A DNA stretch of 64,000 nucleotides from Kineobactrum salinum (lineage in GTDB: Bacteria; Pseudomonadota; Gammaproteobacteria; Pseudomonadales; Halieaceae), in the NCBI RefSeq assembly GCF_010669285.1, contig NZ_CP048711.1:558001-622000 (forward strand), in the 5' to 3' direction. Position numbers and translations under genes: made by a program. Each line of letters starts with the position of its first letter. Within the stretch, counting starts at the first letter, position 1. This document shows, piece by piece, positions 39,822 to 49,926 of the stretch. The notes under the pieces were generated by a model. That model ran no database searches, was not told the origin of the DNA, and worked only from the letters and a program-made list of their open reading frames with translations.

Positions 39822-41283
39822 ATGAGCCTGCCTCTGACAGACCCCAGCTTGCTGCAAACCCGCGCCTATATCGACGGCCAGTGGGTGGACGCGGATGACG
39901 GTGCGACCTTCAGCGTCCGCAATCCTGCCAACGGCGACGTCATTGCCGAGGTCGCCAAAACCGGGGCAGCGGAAACCCGGCGCGCGATCGAAGCGGCGCA
40001 GCGCGCGATGGACGACTGGAAAAAACTGGCCGCCAAGCAACGCGCCCAGATCCTGCGCAAATGGTTCGACCTGATGATGGCGAACCAGGAAGACCTGGCC
40101 ATTATCATGACTGCGGAGCAGGGCAAGGTGCTGGCCGAGTCCCGCGGTGAGGTGGCCTACGGCGCCGCGTTTGTCGAATGGTTCGGCGAACAGGCCAAAC
40201 GCATAGATGGCGACGTCATCCCGGGGCCCTCCGCCGACAAGCGCATCGTCTGCATCAAGCAGCCGGTAGGTGTGGTGGCGGCAATCACCCCTGGAATTTC
40301 CCCAATGCAATGATTGCCCGCAAGGCGGCCCCCGCACTGGCGGCCGGTTGCAGCATCGTCATCAAGCCGGCCACCGAAACTCCACTGTCAGCCTTCGCGA
40401 TGGCAGTACTGGCCGAGCGCGCCGGAGTTCCGGCGGGAGTGCTCAATGTGCTCGCCGGCAGCTCCTCCGCGATCGGTGGCGAACTGACCTCCAATCCGAT
40501 CGTGCGCAAGCTGACGTTTACCGGCTCGACGCCGGTGGGCAAGATGCTGGAAGCGCAGTGCGCCGAGACCATGAAAAAAACCTCCATGGAACTGGGCGGC
40601 AATGCACCGTTCATCGTGTTCGAGGACGCCGACCTGGATGCCGCAGTACAGGGCGCGATGATCTCCAAGTACCGCAACTCGGGCCAGACCTGCGTCTGCT
40701 CCAACCGGATGCTGGTACAGGATTCAGTCTACGACGAATTTGTCACCAAGCTGGTCAAGGCCACATCTGAGCTGGTTGTCGGCAATGGCCTGGAGAACGG
40801 CATCACGCTGGGCCCGCTGGTCAACAGCGGCGCGGTGAAGGATGTGGATCAGCTGGTGCAGGCCTCGGTCGGCGCCGGCGCGAAGATCGCGCTGGGCGGT
40901 GGCCCCATGACCTGGGTGGCTGCTTCTACCAGCCTACCATTCTCACCGAGGTCACCTCGCAAATGGCGGTGTTCCGCAACGAGATCTTCGGCCCAGTGGC
41001 GCCGGTGGTGCGCTTTCATACCGAGGAGGAAGCCATCGCGATGGCCAATGATACCGAGTTCGGGCTGGCCTCCTATTTCTATACCCGCGATATCGGCCGG
41101 GTATGGCGGGTGGCGGAGGCGCTGGATTACGGCATCGTCGGCATCAATGAAGGCATCATCTCCAACGAGATGGCGCCATTCGGCGGGGTCAAGGAATCGG
41201 GTTCCGGCCGGGAGGGCTCCAAGTACGGCATCGACGACTACGTCGAAATCAAATACATGCTGATGGGCGGCCTGGATCGCTGA
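39822..41283 (+). CDS. gabD: NAD(P)-dependent succinate-semialdehyde dehydrogenase-type ALDH, two frameshifts
   Basis: Aldehyde dehydrogenase of the GabD type, oxidising succinate semialdehyde or a similar omega-aldehyde to the acid. N-terminal part [14 protein letters not shown]; catalytic Glu in [19 protein letters not shown] and catalytic Cys in [12 protein letters not shown]-terminal [17 protein letters not shown]. One C is missing near 40290 ([11 protein letters not shown] junction) and another near 40907. Repair gives 487 codons, the family size. AAGGA lies 8 nt before the ATG. It is convergent with a class III aminotransferase, which would supply aldehydes of this kind. Exact substrate inferred. 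Confidence 0.85.
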
Positions 41284-41297
41284 ACGCGATCCGAACC

Positions 41298-41321
41298 GGG
41301 GTCGCCATCGACGGCGACCCC
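41298..41321. terminator. bidirectional hairpin between convergent genes
   Basis: GGGGTCGCC and GGCGACCCC pair perfectly (9 bp) around a 6-base ATCGAC loop, between the stops of the convergent aldehyde dehydrogenase and aminotransferase genes. There is no clear T-run on either side, so a strong intrinsic terminator is not certain, but the position fits one. Confidence 0.55.
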
Positions 41322-41330
41322 AACTTCCGA

Positions 41331-42679
41331 TCAGGCCACCAGCAGTTGCCGGGCGGTGACGTGAGCCAGGGTATCTTCCAGCGCGCGGCCCAGTTTCTCC
41401 ACCAGTTCATCCACCTGCGCCTCGCTGATGATCAGTGGGGGACACAGCGCGACGCTGTTGCCACCCAGCGCGCGCACGATCAGTCCGTGTTCCTGGCAGC
41501 GCTGCTGGCAGAAACCGCCGACCGAGTTGTCGGCAAAGGGTTGGCGGGTCTGCTTGTTGGCCACCAGTTCCAGCGCGGCAATCATGCCCATGCCGCGCAC
41601 TTCCCCCACCAACGGATGGTCAACGAAGCCCTGTAGCTTGCGCTGCAGGTACTCGCCCATCACCCGGGCCCGCTCGAACAACCGGTCACGCTGGTAGATC
41701 TCCAGCACTTTGGAAGCCACCGCGCAGGCCACCGGATGACCGCCATAGGTATAGCCGTGGCCAAAGATTCCCACCTCGGCGCTGGGCTCCACCAGCGCCT
41801 GGTACATGTCCTCGGTGACCAGCGCCGCGCTGACCGGCATATAGGCCGAGGACAGCGCCTTGGCCAGCGTCATCAGCTGCGGCTGGATGCCGAGACTGGT
41901 GGCGCCAAAATCGGCGCCGGTCCGGCCAAAGCCGCAGATAACTTCATCGTCCCACATCAGGATGTCGTACTTCTTCAGCACCGCCTGGATCTTGGCAAAA
42001 TAGCCCGCCGGTGGCACGATCACACCGCCGGCGCCACTCACCGGCTCGGCAATGAAGGCAGCGATGGTTTCCGGGCCCTCGGCCAGGATCAGCTCCTCCA
42101 GTTCCCGGGCGCGGCGGCTGGCAAACTCCTCCTCGGTCTCCCCCGCCAGACCATCGCGGTAGAAGTGCGGGGCACCGGTACGCAGGATGCCCAGCGCCTC
42201 GAAGGGCAGGCTGAAGTGGGTGTGGATGGGTACCAGCCCGGTGAGTGAGGCGGCGGCTATCGTCACCCCGTGATAGGCCCGCTCGCGGGAGATGATCTTG
42301 TGCTTTTCGGGCCTGCCGGTAACGTTGAAATAGTAGCGGATCAATTTCACCAGGGTATCGTTGGCGTCCGAACCCGAGCTGCCCAGAAACACCCGGGCGT
42401 CGGTCATTGGCACCATATCGGAGAGCTGGTCCGCCAGCGCCATCGCGGCGGGTGGGTCTTGCCGCCGAACAGGTGGGAATAGGCCAGGGTCCGCATCTGC
42501 CGGGCGGCGGTCTCCACGATCTCCTCGTTGCCGTAGCCCAGCGCGGTACACCACAAACCACTCAAGCCCTCCAGATACTGGCGCCCCTGGTTGTCATACA
42601 CATAAACACCTTCGCCGCGCTCGATCACCAGTTGTTCGGTGGCCGTCAGGTTGGTGGTAGGGTAAATCATATGGGTCAT
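41331..42679 (-). CDS. class III omega-aminotransferase, one frameshift
   Basis: PLP-dependent aminotransferase class III that moves an amino group from an omega-amino acid or amine to pyruvate or a 2-keto acid. Features: GLSGLWCTALGYGN near the N-terminus, FLGSSGSDANDT, RAYHGVT, the cofactor-pairing Asp in WDDEVICGFGR, the Schiff-base Lys in LAKALSSAYMPVSA and GHGYTYGGHPVA. One C is missing near 42456 (after FGGKTH). Repair gives 449 codons. GAGG lies 8 nt before the ATG at 42679. It may act with the aldehyde dehydrogenases in this region. Confidence 0.88.
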
Positions 42680-42862
42680 CGTTCTCGCCTCTTCAATAAT
42701 GTGTATCTAAACCAACGGCCGGGCCGTCTCAGACAACAGCGTAGCGCATCCTCCCGGCAAACGCTTCGCTACCATTCCATGGCTTGCAACAGTGTCCACC
42801 AGCAATCAGGTTTGCAGCTGTGTACCGGGCCACAATTGCGCTGAACCTGACCCACACCGCCC

Positions 42863-43048
42863 TCAGTCGGCCCGCACCCGCTGCTTGCCACAGCGGGCAC
42901 AGCGGTACAGGGTCACCAGCCGGCCCTGCTTGACGTCGAACTGCCTGGCCTTGTCAACCTCCCACTTGTGGTGGCCGTGCCGACACAGGGTCTTGCCCTT
43001 GTGCTGCTCCTTCAAGGAGGGTTTGCGAAATGCAATGATGTCGGCCAC
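42863..43048 (-). CDS. small conserved zinc-ribbon-like protein
   Basis: 61-residue basic protein. It has two metal-binding-like pairs, CRHGHHKW near residue 22 and CARCGKQ near residue 52, which together look like a zinc ribbon. The N-terminal FRKPSLKEQHKGKTLCRHG resembles small proteins seen in Pseudomonas and related genera, as far as I can recall; the function is unknown. It starts 14 bp past the glycerol kinase stop on the same strand and is probably cotranscribed. Its ribosome-binding region is TGAGATCCCACCG, weak. Confidence 0.65.
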   Translation of the reverse strand: MADIIAFRKPSLKEQHKGKTLCRHGHHKWEVDKARQFDVKQGRLVTLYRCARCGKQRVRAD

Positions 43049-43062
43049 GGTGGGATCTCAAC

Positions 43063-44552
43063 TCACAACAATGTGCGGGCCAGCGCCGCCTGCCAGGAGG
43101 CCTGCCGCTGGCGCCGCGCCGCGGCCGGCATGGCAACCCTGAACTCGCGCTCGGCCTGCCAGATCTTGCGGATATCGGCTGTCCCCTGCCACAACCCTAC
43201 CCCAGCCCGGCCAGATAGCAGGCACCGGCCACGGTGGTCTCGATGACCCGGGGCCGGATCAGCTTGCGGCCCAGCACGTCGGCCTGGATCTGCAGCAGCA
43301 GGTCGTTGGCGGCGGCACCGCCATCCACTCGCAGCGGCCGCATGCGTTTGCCCCGATCGCGCTCCATGGCCAGCAGGATGTCCGCATTCTGCAGTGCCAT
43401 TGCATCCAGTGTGGCGCGGGCGATATGGCCGCGCCCGCTGCCCCGGGTGAGACCGCTCAGGGTACCGCGCGCCTCCGGCGCCCAGTGAGGGGCGCCCAGG
43501 CCGGTCAGCGCCGGTACGAACTCCACTCCGCCGCTGTCCTTCACCGAGCGCGCCAGCGCTTCGATGTCGCCCGCCCGGGCAATGATCTGCAACCCGTCGC
43601 GCAGCCACTGTACGGCGGCGCCGCAGATGAAGGCGCCGCCCTCCAGCGCATAGACCGGCCGGGCCCGCTCTCCCAGCTGCCAGGCAGCAGTGGTGAGCAG
43701 GCCGGAGCGCGACTGCAGTAGCTCCGCACCGGTATTCATCACGATGAAAGAGCCGGTGCCGAAGGTACACTTGGCATCCCCGGGCGCAAAGCAGGCCTGG
43801 CCGAACAGCGCAGCCTGCTGGTCCCCGGCGACACCCGCCACCGGAATACCGTCCGGCAGGCCCGCGACGCCGCGGGTATGGGCCAGTATCGCACTGGAGG
43901 GCACAATGTCCGGCAGGATGCCCTCGGGCAGCTCGAACAACTCCATCAGCTCCCGGTCCCAACTGCAGCGACGCAGGTTCATCAGCGAGGTGCGCGAGGC
44001 ATTGGAGATGTCGCTGACATGAGCTTCGCCACCGCTGAGCTGCCAGATCAGGAAGCTGTCGACGGTACCGGCAGCCACCCGTCCGGCCTTCAGTTTGCGG
44101 CCGATGCCGCCGGTATTGCGCAGCAGCCAGCGGAACTTGGTGGCGGAGAAATACGGGTCCAGCACCAGGCCGGATTTGCGCTTGACCATTTTTTCGTGGC
44201 CCGCAGCCTTCAGGGTCTCGCAGAAGTCCGTGGTACGCCGGCACTGCCAGACCACGGCCCGGTTCAGCGGCTCGCCACTTTTGCGGTCCCACAGCAGTGC
44301 CGTCTCGCGCTGATTGGTAATACCGATGGCGGCAATATCAGTGGCCTTGCACACCCGCTTGCGCAACACAGCGCGGATGCCCTGCTGCACCGTGCGCCAG
44401 ATATCGGCCGCATCGTGTTCCACCCAGCCCGGCCGCGGGTAGTGTTGCGGGAACTCGATATTCACGCTGGCCCGCAGCTGTCCCTGCACATCCATCAGCG
44501 CCACCGTGGTGCCGGTGGTGCCCTGATCAATGGCGAGGATGAAGTCGCTCAT
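43063..44552 (-). CDS. glpK: glycerol kinase (FGGY), frameshift near C-terminus
   Basis: Phosphorylates glycerol to sn-glycerol-3-phosphate using ATP. N-terminal FGGY domain LAIDQGTTGTTVALMD, substrate region ITNQRETALLWDRKSG and RAVVWQCRRT, ATP domain with FGTGSFIVMNTG, GLGAPHW and RVDGGAAANDLLLQ. The frame breaks at about 43200, in GGG after ACYLAGLG. One added G extends it through VGLWQGTADIRKIW to the stop at 43063, giving 496 codons, the normal length. Its ATG lies 1 nt after the stop of the upstream aldehyde dehydrogenase gene, so the two are probably coupled. No glpF or glpD nearby, which is unusual for glpK. Confidence 0.9.
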
Positions 44553-44553
44553 G

Positions 44554-45981
44554 TCAGCTGCCGAAGCCCTCAACCGCCTTGATTTCAAGGAAGTCGGTAA
44601 AGCCATGGTGACCCCACTCACGACCATTGCCGGACTGCTTGAAACCGCCAAAAGGCACATTGAAGCCGCCACTGGCGCCATTGATGTGGACATTGCCGGC
44701 CCTGATCCGGGCCGCCACCCGGCGCGCCCGCTCGATGTCTCCGCTCTGCACATAACCGGCCAGGCCATAGGGTGTATCGTTGGCAATGCGGATCGCGTCT
44801 TCCTCATCCTCGTAAGGGATCATCACCAGCACCGGGCCGAAGATTTCCTCGCGGGCGATGCTCATATCATTGTTCACTCCCGAGAACACCGTGGGTCGCA
44901 CGAAGTAGCCCCGCTCCAGACCCTCGGGATGGCCCGGACCACCCACCACCAGCCGCGCTCCCTCGTCTATCCCTTTCTGGATCAGCTCCTGAATCCTGTC
45001 ATACTGCAAGCGGGAAACCACCGGCCCCATCGTGGTACCTTCAGCACTGGGATCGCCCACCACTACGGACTCGGTCACTCGCGCGGCAATGGCCTCCGCC
45101 TCCGCCAGCCTGGCAGCGGGCACCAGCATGCGCGAAGGTGCGTTGCAGGACTGGCCGCTGTTGTTGTACATGTGCAACACACCCTGGGTCACCGCGGCTT
45201 CCAGATCGGCATCGTCAAGAATGATATTGGGCGATTTGCCGCCCAGTTCCTGGGTGACACGCTTCACACTGGGGGCCGCGTTCTGGGCGACCAGTGAACC
45301 GGCCCGGGTGGAGCCGGTGAAGGACATCATGTCCACATCCGGATGCTTCGACAGCGCGGTACCCACTACCGGCCCATCGCCATTGACCAGGTTGAACACA
45401 CCGGCGGGTACCCCGGCCTCGTGCATGACCTGGGCAAAAAGATAGGCCGACAGCGGCGCCTCTTCACTGGGTTTGAGGATCATGGTACAGCCCACCGCCA
45501 GCGCCGGTGCAACCTTGCAGCCGATCTGGTTCAACGGCCAGTTCCAGGGTGTAATCAGGCCGCAAACGCCGATGGGCTCCTTGAAGACCCGGTGTTCACC
45601 CAGGTCTTCCTCGAACGCGAAGTCACGCAGCACCCGCAATGCTTCCTTGAGATGGCCCCGGCCCGCATGGGTCTGGCCGCCCGCGGCCAGCGACTGTGGC
45701 GCCCCCATTTCCTCGCGCACCGCATCGGCGATGTCGTTGTGGTATTTCTTGTAGGTGGCCACGCAGGATTCCAGCAATTCGATACGTTCCTGGCGGGAAC
45801 TGCGGCCATAGCTCTCGAAGGCTTTTTTGGCGGCCGCCACGGCGCGATCAACGTCGGTTTCGGAACCCAGCGAAATACGGGCACAGACTTCCTCGGTGGC
45901 CGGATTGATGACGTCGTGCGGATTGGGCTGCGCCGGATCGACCCACTCACCATTGATATAAAACTGCAGATAGTCACGCAT
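44554..45981 (-). CDS. aldehyde dehydrogenase family protein
   Basis: 475-residue NAD(P)-dependent aldehyde dehydrogenase. N-terminal YINGEWVDPAQ; cofactor region GLITPWNWPLNQIGCKVAPA; FTGSTRAG; catalytic Glu in VTQELGGKSPN and catalytic Cys in NNSGQSCNAPSR; C-terminal PFGGFKQSGNGREWG. GGAG lies 7 nt before the ATG at 45981. It is complete and unbroken, unlike the GabD-type enzyme at 39822. It sits directly before glycerol kinase and after a class III aminotransferase (146-bp gap with a 14-bp palindrome). Substrate unknown; 3-aminopropanal, 3-hydroxypropanal or other amine-derived aldehydes fit the context. Confidence 0.9.
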   Translation of the reverse strand: MRDYLQFYINGEWVDPAQPNPHDVINPATEEVCARISLGSETDVDRAVAAAKKAFESYGRSSRQERIELLESCVATYKKYHNDIADAVREEMGAPQSLAAGGQTHAGRGHLKEALRVLRDFAFEEDLGEHRVFKEPIGVCGLITPWNWPLNQIGCKVAPALAVGCTMILKPSEEAPLSAYLFAQVMHEAGVPAGVFNLVNGDGPVVGTALSKHPDVDMMSFTGSTRAGSLVAQNAAPSVKRVTQELGGKSPNIILDDADLEAAVTQGVLHMYNNSGQSCNAPSRMLVPAARLAEAEAIAARVTESVVVGDPSAEGTTMGPVVSRLQYDRIQELIQKGIDEGARLVVGGPGHPEGLERGYFVRPTVFSGVNNDMSIAREEIFGPVLVMIPYEDEEDAIRIANDTPYGLAGYVQSGDIERARRVAARIRAGNVHINGASGGFNVPFGGFKQSGNGREWGHHGFTDFLEIKAVEGFGS

Positions 45982-46045
45982 AGAAATTCTCCATGTGAGG
46001 ATGGCCAGGACCACAAGTGTAACATTGCCTGAGTGGCCGGCTACC

Positions 46046-46059
46046 ACCCCCATGGGGGT
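46046..46059. promoter_or_regulatory. 14-bp perfect palindrome upstream of aldehyde dehydrogenase
   Basis: ACCCCCATGGGGGT is a perfect palindrome lying 65 bp upstream of the aldehyde dehydrogenase start, in the 146-bp gap after the aminotransferase stop at 46128. It has no central loop and no T-run, so it looks more like an operator than a terminator. The factor is unknown. Confidence 0.4.
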
Positions 46060-46127
46060 ATCATTGCGGCAGGCAGTATGGCCGCACCCGGCCGGGCCAA
46101 CCGGGCAAGTCATTCATTACATAATGC

Positions 46128-47456
46128 CTAGCCCACTTCGTTCAGCGCCTCGCCCAGCGCGGTCAACAGACTGTCGATGGCGGGCTTTTCAATCACAAAA
46201 GGCAGGCCCAACTGGATGGTATCGCCGCCGTAACGCACATAGAAACCTTTCTCCCACATGCGCATCGCCACATTGAATGGTCGCAGCGCCGGTTCGCCCT
46301 CTCGCGGCTGCAACTGCAGCGCACCGGCAAAGCCGTAATTGCGGATATCAGTCACATGGGGCGCTTCCCGAAGCTGATGCAGGCCCTGTTCAAAGTACGG
46401 CGCCAGTTCTGCAACCCGCGCCGGCAGCTGCTCGCGCTCCAGGATCTCCAGTGCCGCGAGCGCAGCCGCGCAGGCCACAGGATGCGCGGAGTAGGTGTAG
46501 CCGTGGGGGAACTCCAGCATGTAGTCGGGGCCGCCCTGGGCCATGAATGTCTGGTAGATCTCGGCGCTGGCGATCACCGCACCCATGGGCACCGCGCCAT
46601 TGGTCAGCTGCTTTGCCACGTTCATGATGTCCGGCACCACGCCGAAGGCATCGGCGCCGGTCATCGCGCCGCAGCGGCCAAAGCCGGTGATCACCTCGTC
46701 GAATATCAGCAGGATGTCGTGGGCAGTGCAGATATCCCGCAACCGCTGCAGGTAGCCCGCCGGCGGCGGGATCACGCCCGCCGAGCCGGCCATCGGCTCG
46801 ACAATCACCGCGGCGATATTGCTGGCATCGTGCAGCGCGATCAACTCCAGCAGTTCATCCGCCCGCTGCCAGCCCTGGCGCGGCATGCCGCGGGTAAAAG
46901 CGTTCTCCGGCAGCAGGGTATGGGACAGATGGTCCGCCTCGACCACCTGCCCGAACAGCTTGCGGTTGGCGCCGATACCACCCACCGAGATGCCGCCGAA
47001 ATTGACCCCGTGGTAGCCCTTGGCACGGCCGATCAGCCGGGTCTTGGCGGGCTGGCCCTGCAGCCGCCAGTAGGCACGGGCCATTTTCAGCGAAGTGTCG
47101 GCGGATTCTGAACCTGAGTTGGTAAAGAACACATAATCCAGCCCACCCGGCGTCAGTGCCACGATGCGATTGGCCAGTTCAAAGGACAGCGGATGGCCGT
47201 ACTGGAAGGCCGGCGCATAGTCCAGCGTCTGCAACTGCCGGTGCACCGCTTCTGCGATTTCCGGCCGGTTGTGGCCGGCGCCGCTGCACCACAGGCCGGA
47301 CAGCCCGTCCAACACCCGACGGCCATCGTCGTCGATAAAGTGTATTCCTTCCGCCGCCACGATCATGCGCGGATCGCGCTTGAACTGGCGATTGCCGGTA
47401 TAGGGCATCCAGTGGGCTTCCAGTTGCTCGCGGCTCAGTTTGAGGGTGGCGCTCAT
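46128..47456 (-). CDS. class III aminotransferase (beta-alanine/omega-amino acid:pyruvate type)
   Basis: 442-residue PLP enzyme. N-terminal LEAHWMPYTGNRQFKRDPRM resembles omega-amino acid:pyruvate aminotransferases. It has FFTNSGSESADTSLKMA, GYHGVNFGG, the PLP Asp in IFDEVITGFGRCG, the Schiff-base Lys in NVAKQLTNGAVPMGAV and FPHGYTYSAHPVA. It probably transaminates beta-alanine or a related amine, giving semialdehydes for the neighbouring dehydrogenases. AGGAA lies 8 nt before the ATG at 47456. Unbroken frame. It starts the leftward run that includes the aldehyde dehydrogenase and glycerol kinase. Confidence 0.9.
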   Translation of the reverse strand: MSATLKLSREQLEAHWMPYTGNRQFKRDPRMIVAAEGIHFIDDDGRRVLDGLSGLWCSGAGHNRPEIAEAVHRQLQTLDYAPAFQYGHPLSFELANRIVALTPGGLDYVFFTNSGSESADTSLKMARAYWRLQGQPAKTRLIGRAKGYHGVNFGGISVGGIGANRKLFGQVVEADHLSHTLLPENAFTRGMPRQGWQRADELLELIALHDASNIAAVIVEPMAGSAGVIPPPAGYLQRLRDICTAHDILLIFDEVITGFGRCGAMTGADAFGVVPDIMNVAKQLTNGAVPMGAVIASAEIYQTFMAQGGPDYMLEFPHGYTYSAHPVACAAALAALEILEREQLPARVAELAPYFEQGLHQLREAPHVTDIRNYGFAGALQLQPREGEPALRPFNVAMRMWEKGFYVRYGGDTIQLGLPFVIEKPAIDSLLTALGEALNEVG

Positions 47457-47702
47457 CGGTGTGGTTCCTGGGTGGATTCGGATATCAGTGTAGACCGGGA
47501 ACATGGATGCAAAAACTGTCAACTATCGACATTTATCTGCATTTTTATAAAACTTTATTGTTGTCCCGGCGGGCATTTCGATCACGGCGACATAGGCCTG
47601 CACTTGCCGGACGTGTACCGCGCAGAGATTGGCGAGCACTGGTAGCACCAGGAACAGCGCCTGACCCGCAGCGGACATTGGCATGGGCTTTTCTGGCCGG
47701 GT
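47457..47702. other. AT-rich intergenic region upstream of aminotransferase
   Basis: This gap is much more AT-rich than its surroundings in its middle part (about 47505-47570). It must contain the aminotransferase promoter. On the minus strand a TTGACA occurs near 47516-47521, but no good -10 box lies at the expected spacing. No gene is seen here; the Nudix gene ends at 47703. Confidence 0.4.
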
Positions 47703-48446
47703 TCAGGCTCCAGTCAGCGGGGGAAACTCCGCCGCGACACCGTCGTGGATGTAGCGCCAGCGCGAACCTTCCAGTACCGCACGGTGGCGCGGCCCGGGCA
47801 GGCTGCCATCGCCGGACTCATAGCCAGAGTCGCCGCGGAACATCACCAGCACTTGACCTTCGTGCCGCGCAGGACGGGGAAATACCTGCGGCGGCTGGCG
47901 GCTTTCGCCGCTTGCCAGCAGCGCCGCCACCGTCGGGTAGCGGGCAATATCGCACAAGGTGATGTAGGTCGGGGGCAGAACGGCGAGTGTGCCGTCATGG
48001 TGCTGCTGCAGCGCAGCCTGCACACTGATCCAGCGAGCCTCGTGGATCTCGCTGCCGTCGATCACCACATCACAGTTCTCGGGACAGGGTGCCGCGTAAA
48101 TCCAGGTAGAGAACCGCTTGCCCTCGGAAAGCGGTGTGGTCCAGTGGCTGATCTGTATCATGCTCTGGGGCGCCGGGCACAGGCCGGTTTCCTCTGCAGC
48201 CTCGCGCGCGGCGGCCTGCCGGGCAGCGCCTTCTACATCATCCCCGGCCGCTTGCCAGTCCGCCGGCTCCAGTGCACCGCCTGGAAACACCCACGCGCCA
48301 CCGGCAAACAGTAATGCCTTGTTGCGCTTGAGCAACAGGGTTTCCAGCCCGTCGCTGCTATCCCGCAGCAGCACTACCGTGCTGGCGGGGCGCGCCTCGA
48401 CCGCGGCCTTCGGTGCCGGACCATTGCCGGCCAGTTGCTCCTCCAC
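47703..48446 (-). CDS. Nudix hydrolase
   Basis: 247-residue pyrophosphohydrolase-like protein. The N-terminal part has STVVLLRDSSDGLETLLLKR. The Nudix box reads GGALEPAD... followed by REAAEETGL, with an insertion inside the box typical of larger members related to NUDT19/CoA-type hydrolases. It may hydrolyse CoA derivatives or nucleotide diphosphates. The start is the GTG at 48446, 7 nt after the TAG of the upstream M20 gene, with GGGGGAG upstream. The two may form one transcript. Confidence 0.82.
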   Translation of the reverse strand: MEEQLAGNGPAPKAAVEARPASTVVLLRDSSDGLETLLLKRNKALLFAGGAWVFPGGALEPADWQAAGDDVEGAARQAAAREAAEETGLCPAPQSMIQISHWTTPLSEGKRFSTWIYAAPCPENCDVVIDGSEIHEARWISVQAALQQHHDGTLAVLPPTYITLCDIARYPTVAALLASGESRQPPQVFPRPARHEGQVLVMFRGDSGYESGDGSLPGPRHRAVLEGSRWRYIHDGVAAEFPPLTGA

Positions 48447-48453
48447 CGCTGAC

Positions 48454-49791
48454 CTACTCCCCCTGCCCAAGCAATTCCAGCAACGCAATCACCGTCGCCT
48501 CCACACCCAGCGTAACGGCGGCTTCGGGCTCTATTTTGAACAGCGGGGAATGATGCGACGGCACCGGCGCACCGCCCTCTGCCTCGCGCTCGAAATGCGC
48601 CGGCGGAGTGCCGCCCACGGCAAAATAGGTACTGGGGATATAGGGGTCCGAAGTGAAGAAGGAAAAGTCCTCTGCTCCCATGCCCTGGCGCTTGCTGTCA
48701 TCGAAAACATCAGCACCAAAATGCTCGCTCCAGCGCTCTCGCAATTGCCGGGTCAGGGGTGCATCGTTGACTGTGGGTGGCACCCACTCCCGCTCCGATA
48801 CGATCACCTCGGGTAATTTGTCCTGCGGCAGGCCGGCAACCCGGCCCATGTTTTCGGCCACCCGCCTGATGCCCGCCAACAACAACTCCCGCGAAGCCAT
48901 GTCATCGTTGCGCACCGTCAATTGCAAGTGAGCCCGGTCGGAAATAATGTTGTGCTTGGTGCCCGCATTGAAGGCGCCCACGGTAATCACCCCGGCCTCC
49001 CTCGGAGGCAGCTCCCTGGATACCACAGTCTGCAGGGCCAGCACGATCTGGCTACCCAGCACTACCGGGTCCACGCCGGTGTGGGGACTGGCACCGTGAG
49101 CACCGATGCCGTGGACAATGATATCCACCGTGTCCGCGCCGGAATACGGCGATCCCTCGGTCACCCCCAGCTTGCCGCTGGGGACCTGTGCAGCCACGTG
49201 AAATGCGAGCGCATAGTCGGGTTGGCCGAAGCGTTGCCAGAGACCGTCCTCCATCATCATCCGGGCGCCGACGACGCGCTCCTCGGCGGGCTGGCCGATC
49301 AGCATCAGGGTGCCGGACCAGTCCCCGCGCCGGGCCGCCATCCGCCGCGCTGTCCCCACCAGGCTGGTGATATGGACATCGTGGCCACAGGCGTGCATGA
49401 CAGGAACTTCCTTGCCGGACTCGTCGACCTGGCGCGCGCTGGAGGCATAGGGCAGGCCGGATTTTTCCTCAACCGGCAACCCATCCATGTCCGCGCGCAT
49501 CATGACCAGCGGTCCGGGCCCGTTCTCCAGCATGGCGACCAGACCGGTACCGCCCACTCCCTCGGTGACCTCGAAACCGGTCTCGCGCAACTCCGCCGCC
49601 AGCCGCGCCGCGGTGCGGTTTTCCATGCCCGACAGCTCGGGGTTTTGGTGAAAATGGATGAACAGCTCACCCAGGTGCTGTTGATAATCCGCGGCGATGG
49701 CGCTGGCGAGATCATCGGCCCGGGTAAGTGGTGAAGCGAGCGCCAGACACAGCAGCGCGCTGCCCAGGCAATATCTTGGCAATAATCGCAT
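48454..49791 (-). CDS. exported M20 family amidohydrolase/peptidase
   Basis: 445-residue metal-dependent hydrolase of the M20 (IAA-amino acid hydrolase/hippurate hydrolase) type, with a signal peptide (LGSALLCLALASPLTRA), hence periplasmic. Metal and active-site motifs are MRADMDGLPVEE, HACGHDVHITSLVG, IGQPAEERVVGARMM and, late, HHSPLFKIEPEA. A dimerisation domain sits about 220-330. AGGA precedes the ATG at 49791 by 7 nt. It likely removes N-acyl groups from amino acids or short peptides. Confidence 0.92.
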   Translation of the reverse strand: MRLLPRYCLGSALLCLALASPLTRADDLASAIAADYQQHLGELFIHFHQNPELSGMENRTAARLAAELRETGFEVTEGVGGTGLVAMLENGPGPLVMMRADMDGLPVEEKSGLPYASSARQVDESGKEVPVMHACGHDVHITSLVGTARRMAARRGDWSGTLMLIGQPAEERVVGARMMMEDGLWQRFGQPDYALAFHVAAQVPSGKLGVTEGSPYSGADTVDIIVHGIGAHGASPHTGVDPVVLGSQIVLALQTVVSRELPPREAGVITVGAFNAGTKHNIISDRAHLQLTVRNDDMASRELLLAGIRRVAENMGRVAGLPQDKLPEVIVSEREWVPPTVNDAPLTRQLRERWSEHFGADVFDDSKRQGMGAEDFSFFTSDPYIPSTYFAVGGTPPAHFEREAEGGAPVPSHHSPLFKIEPEAAVTLGVEATVIALLELLGQGE

Positions 49792-49926
49792 GCGGATTTC
49801 CTGTACGGGTTTAACCCGCAAGGCTACCGGCCCGGGCGGGGATGCGCAAGCAGGAATGGATCTACCTGTGGAAACGGGCAACCCGGCTGACCGAAGACTC
49901 CCAGCACCCCGGCTGGCCCACTGCTA

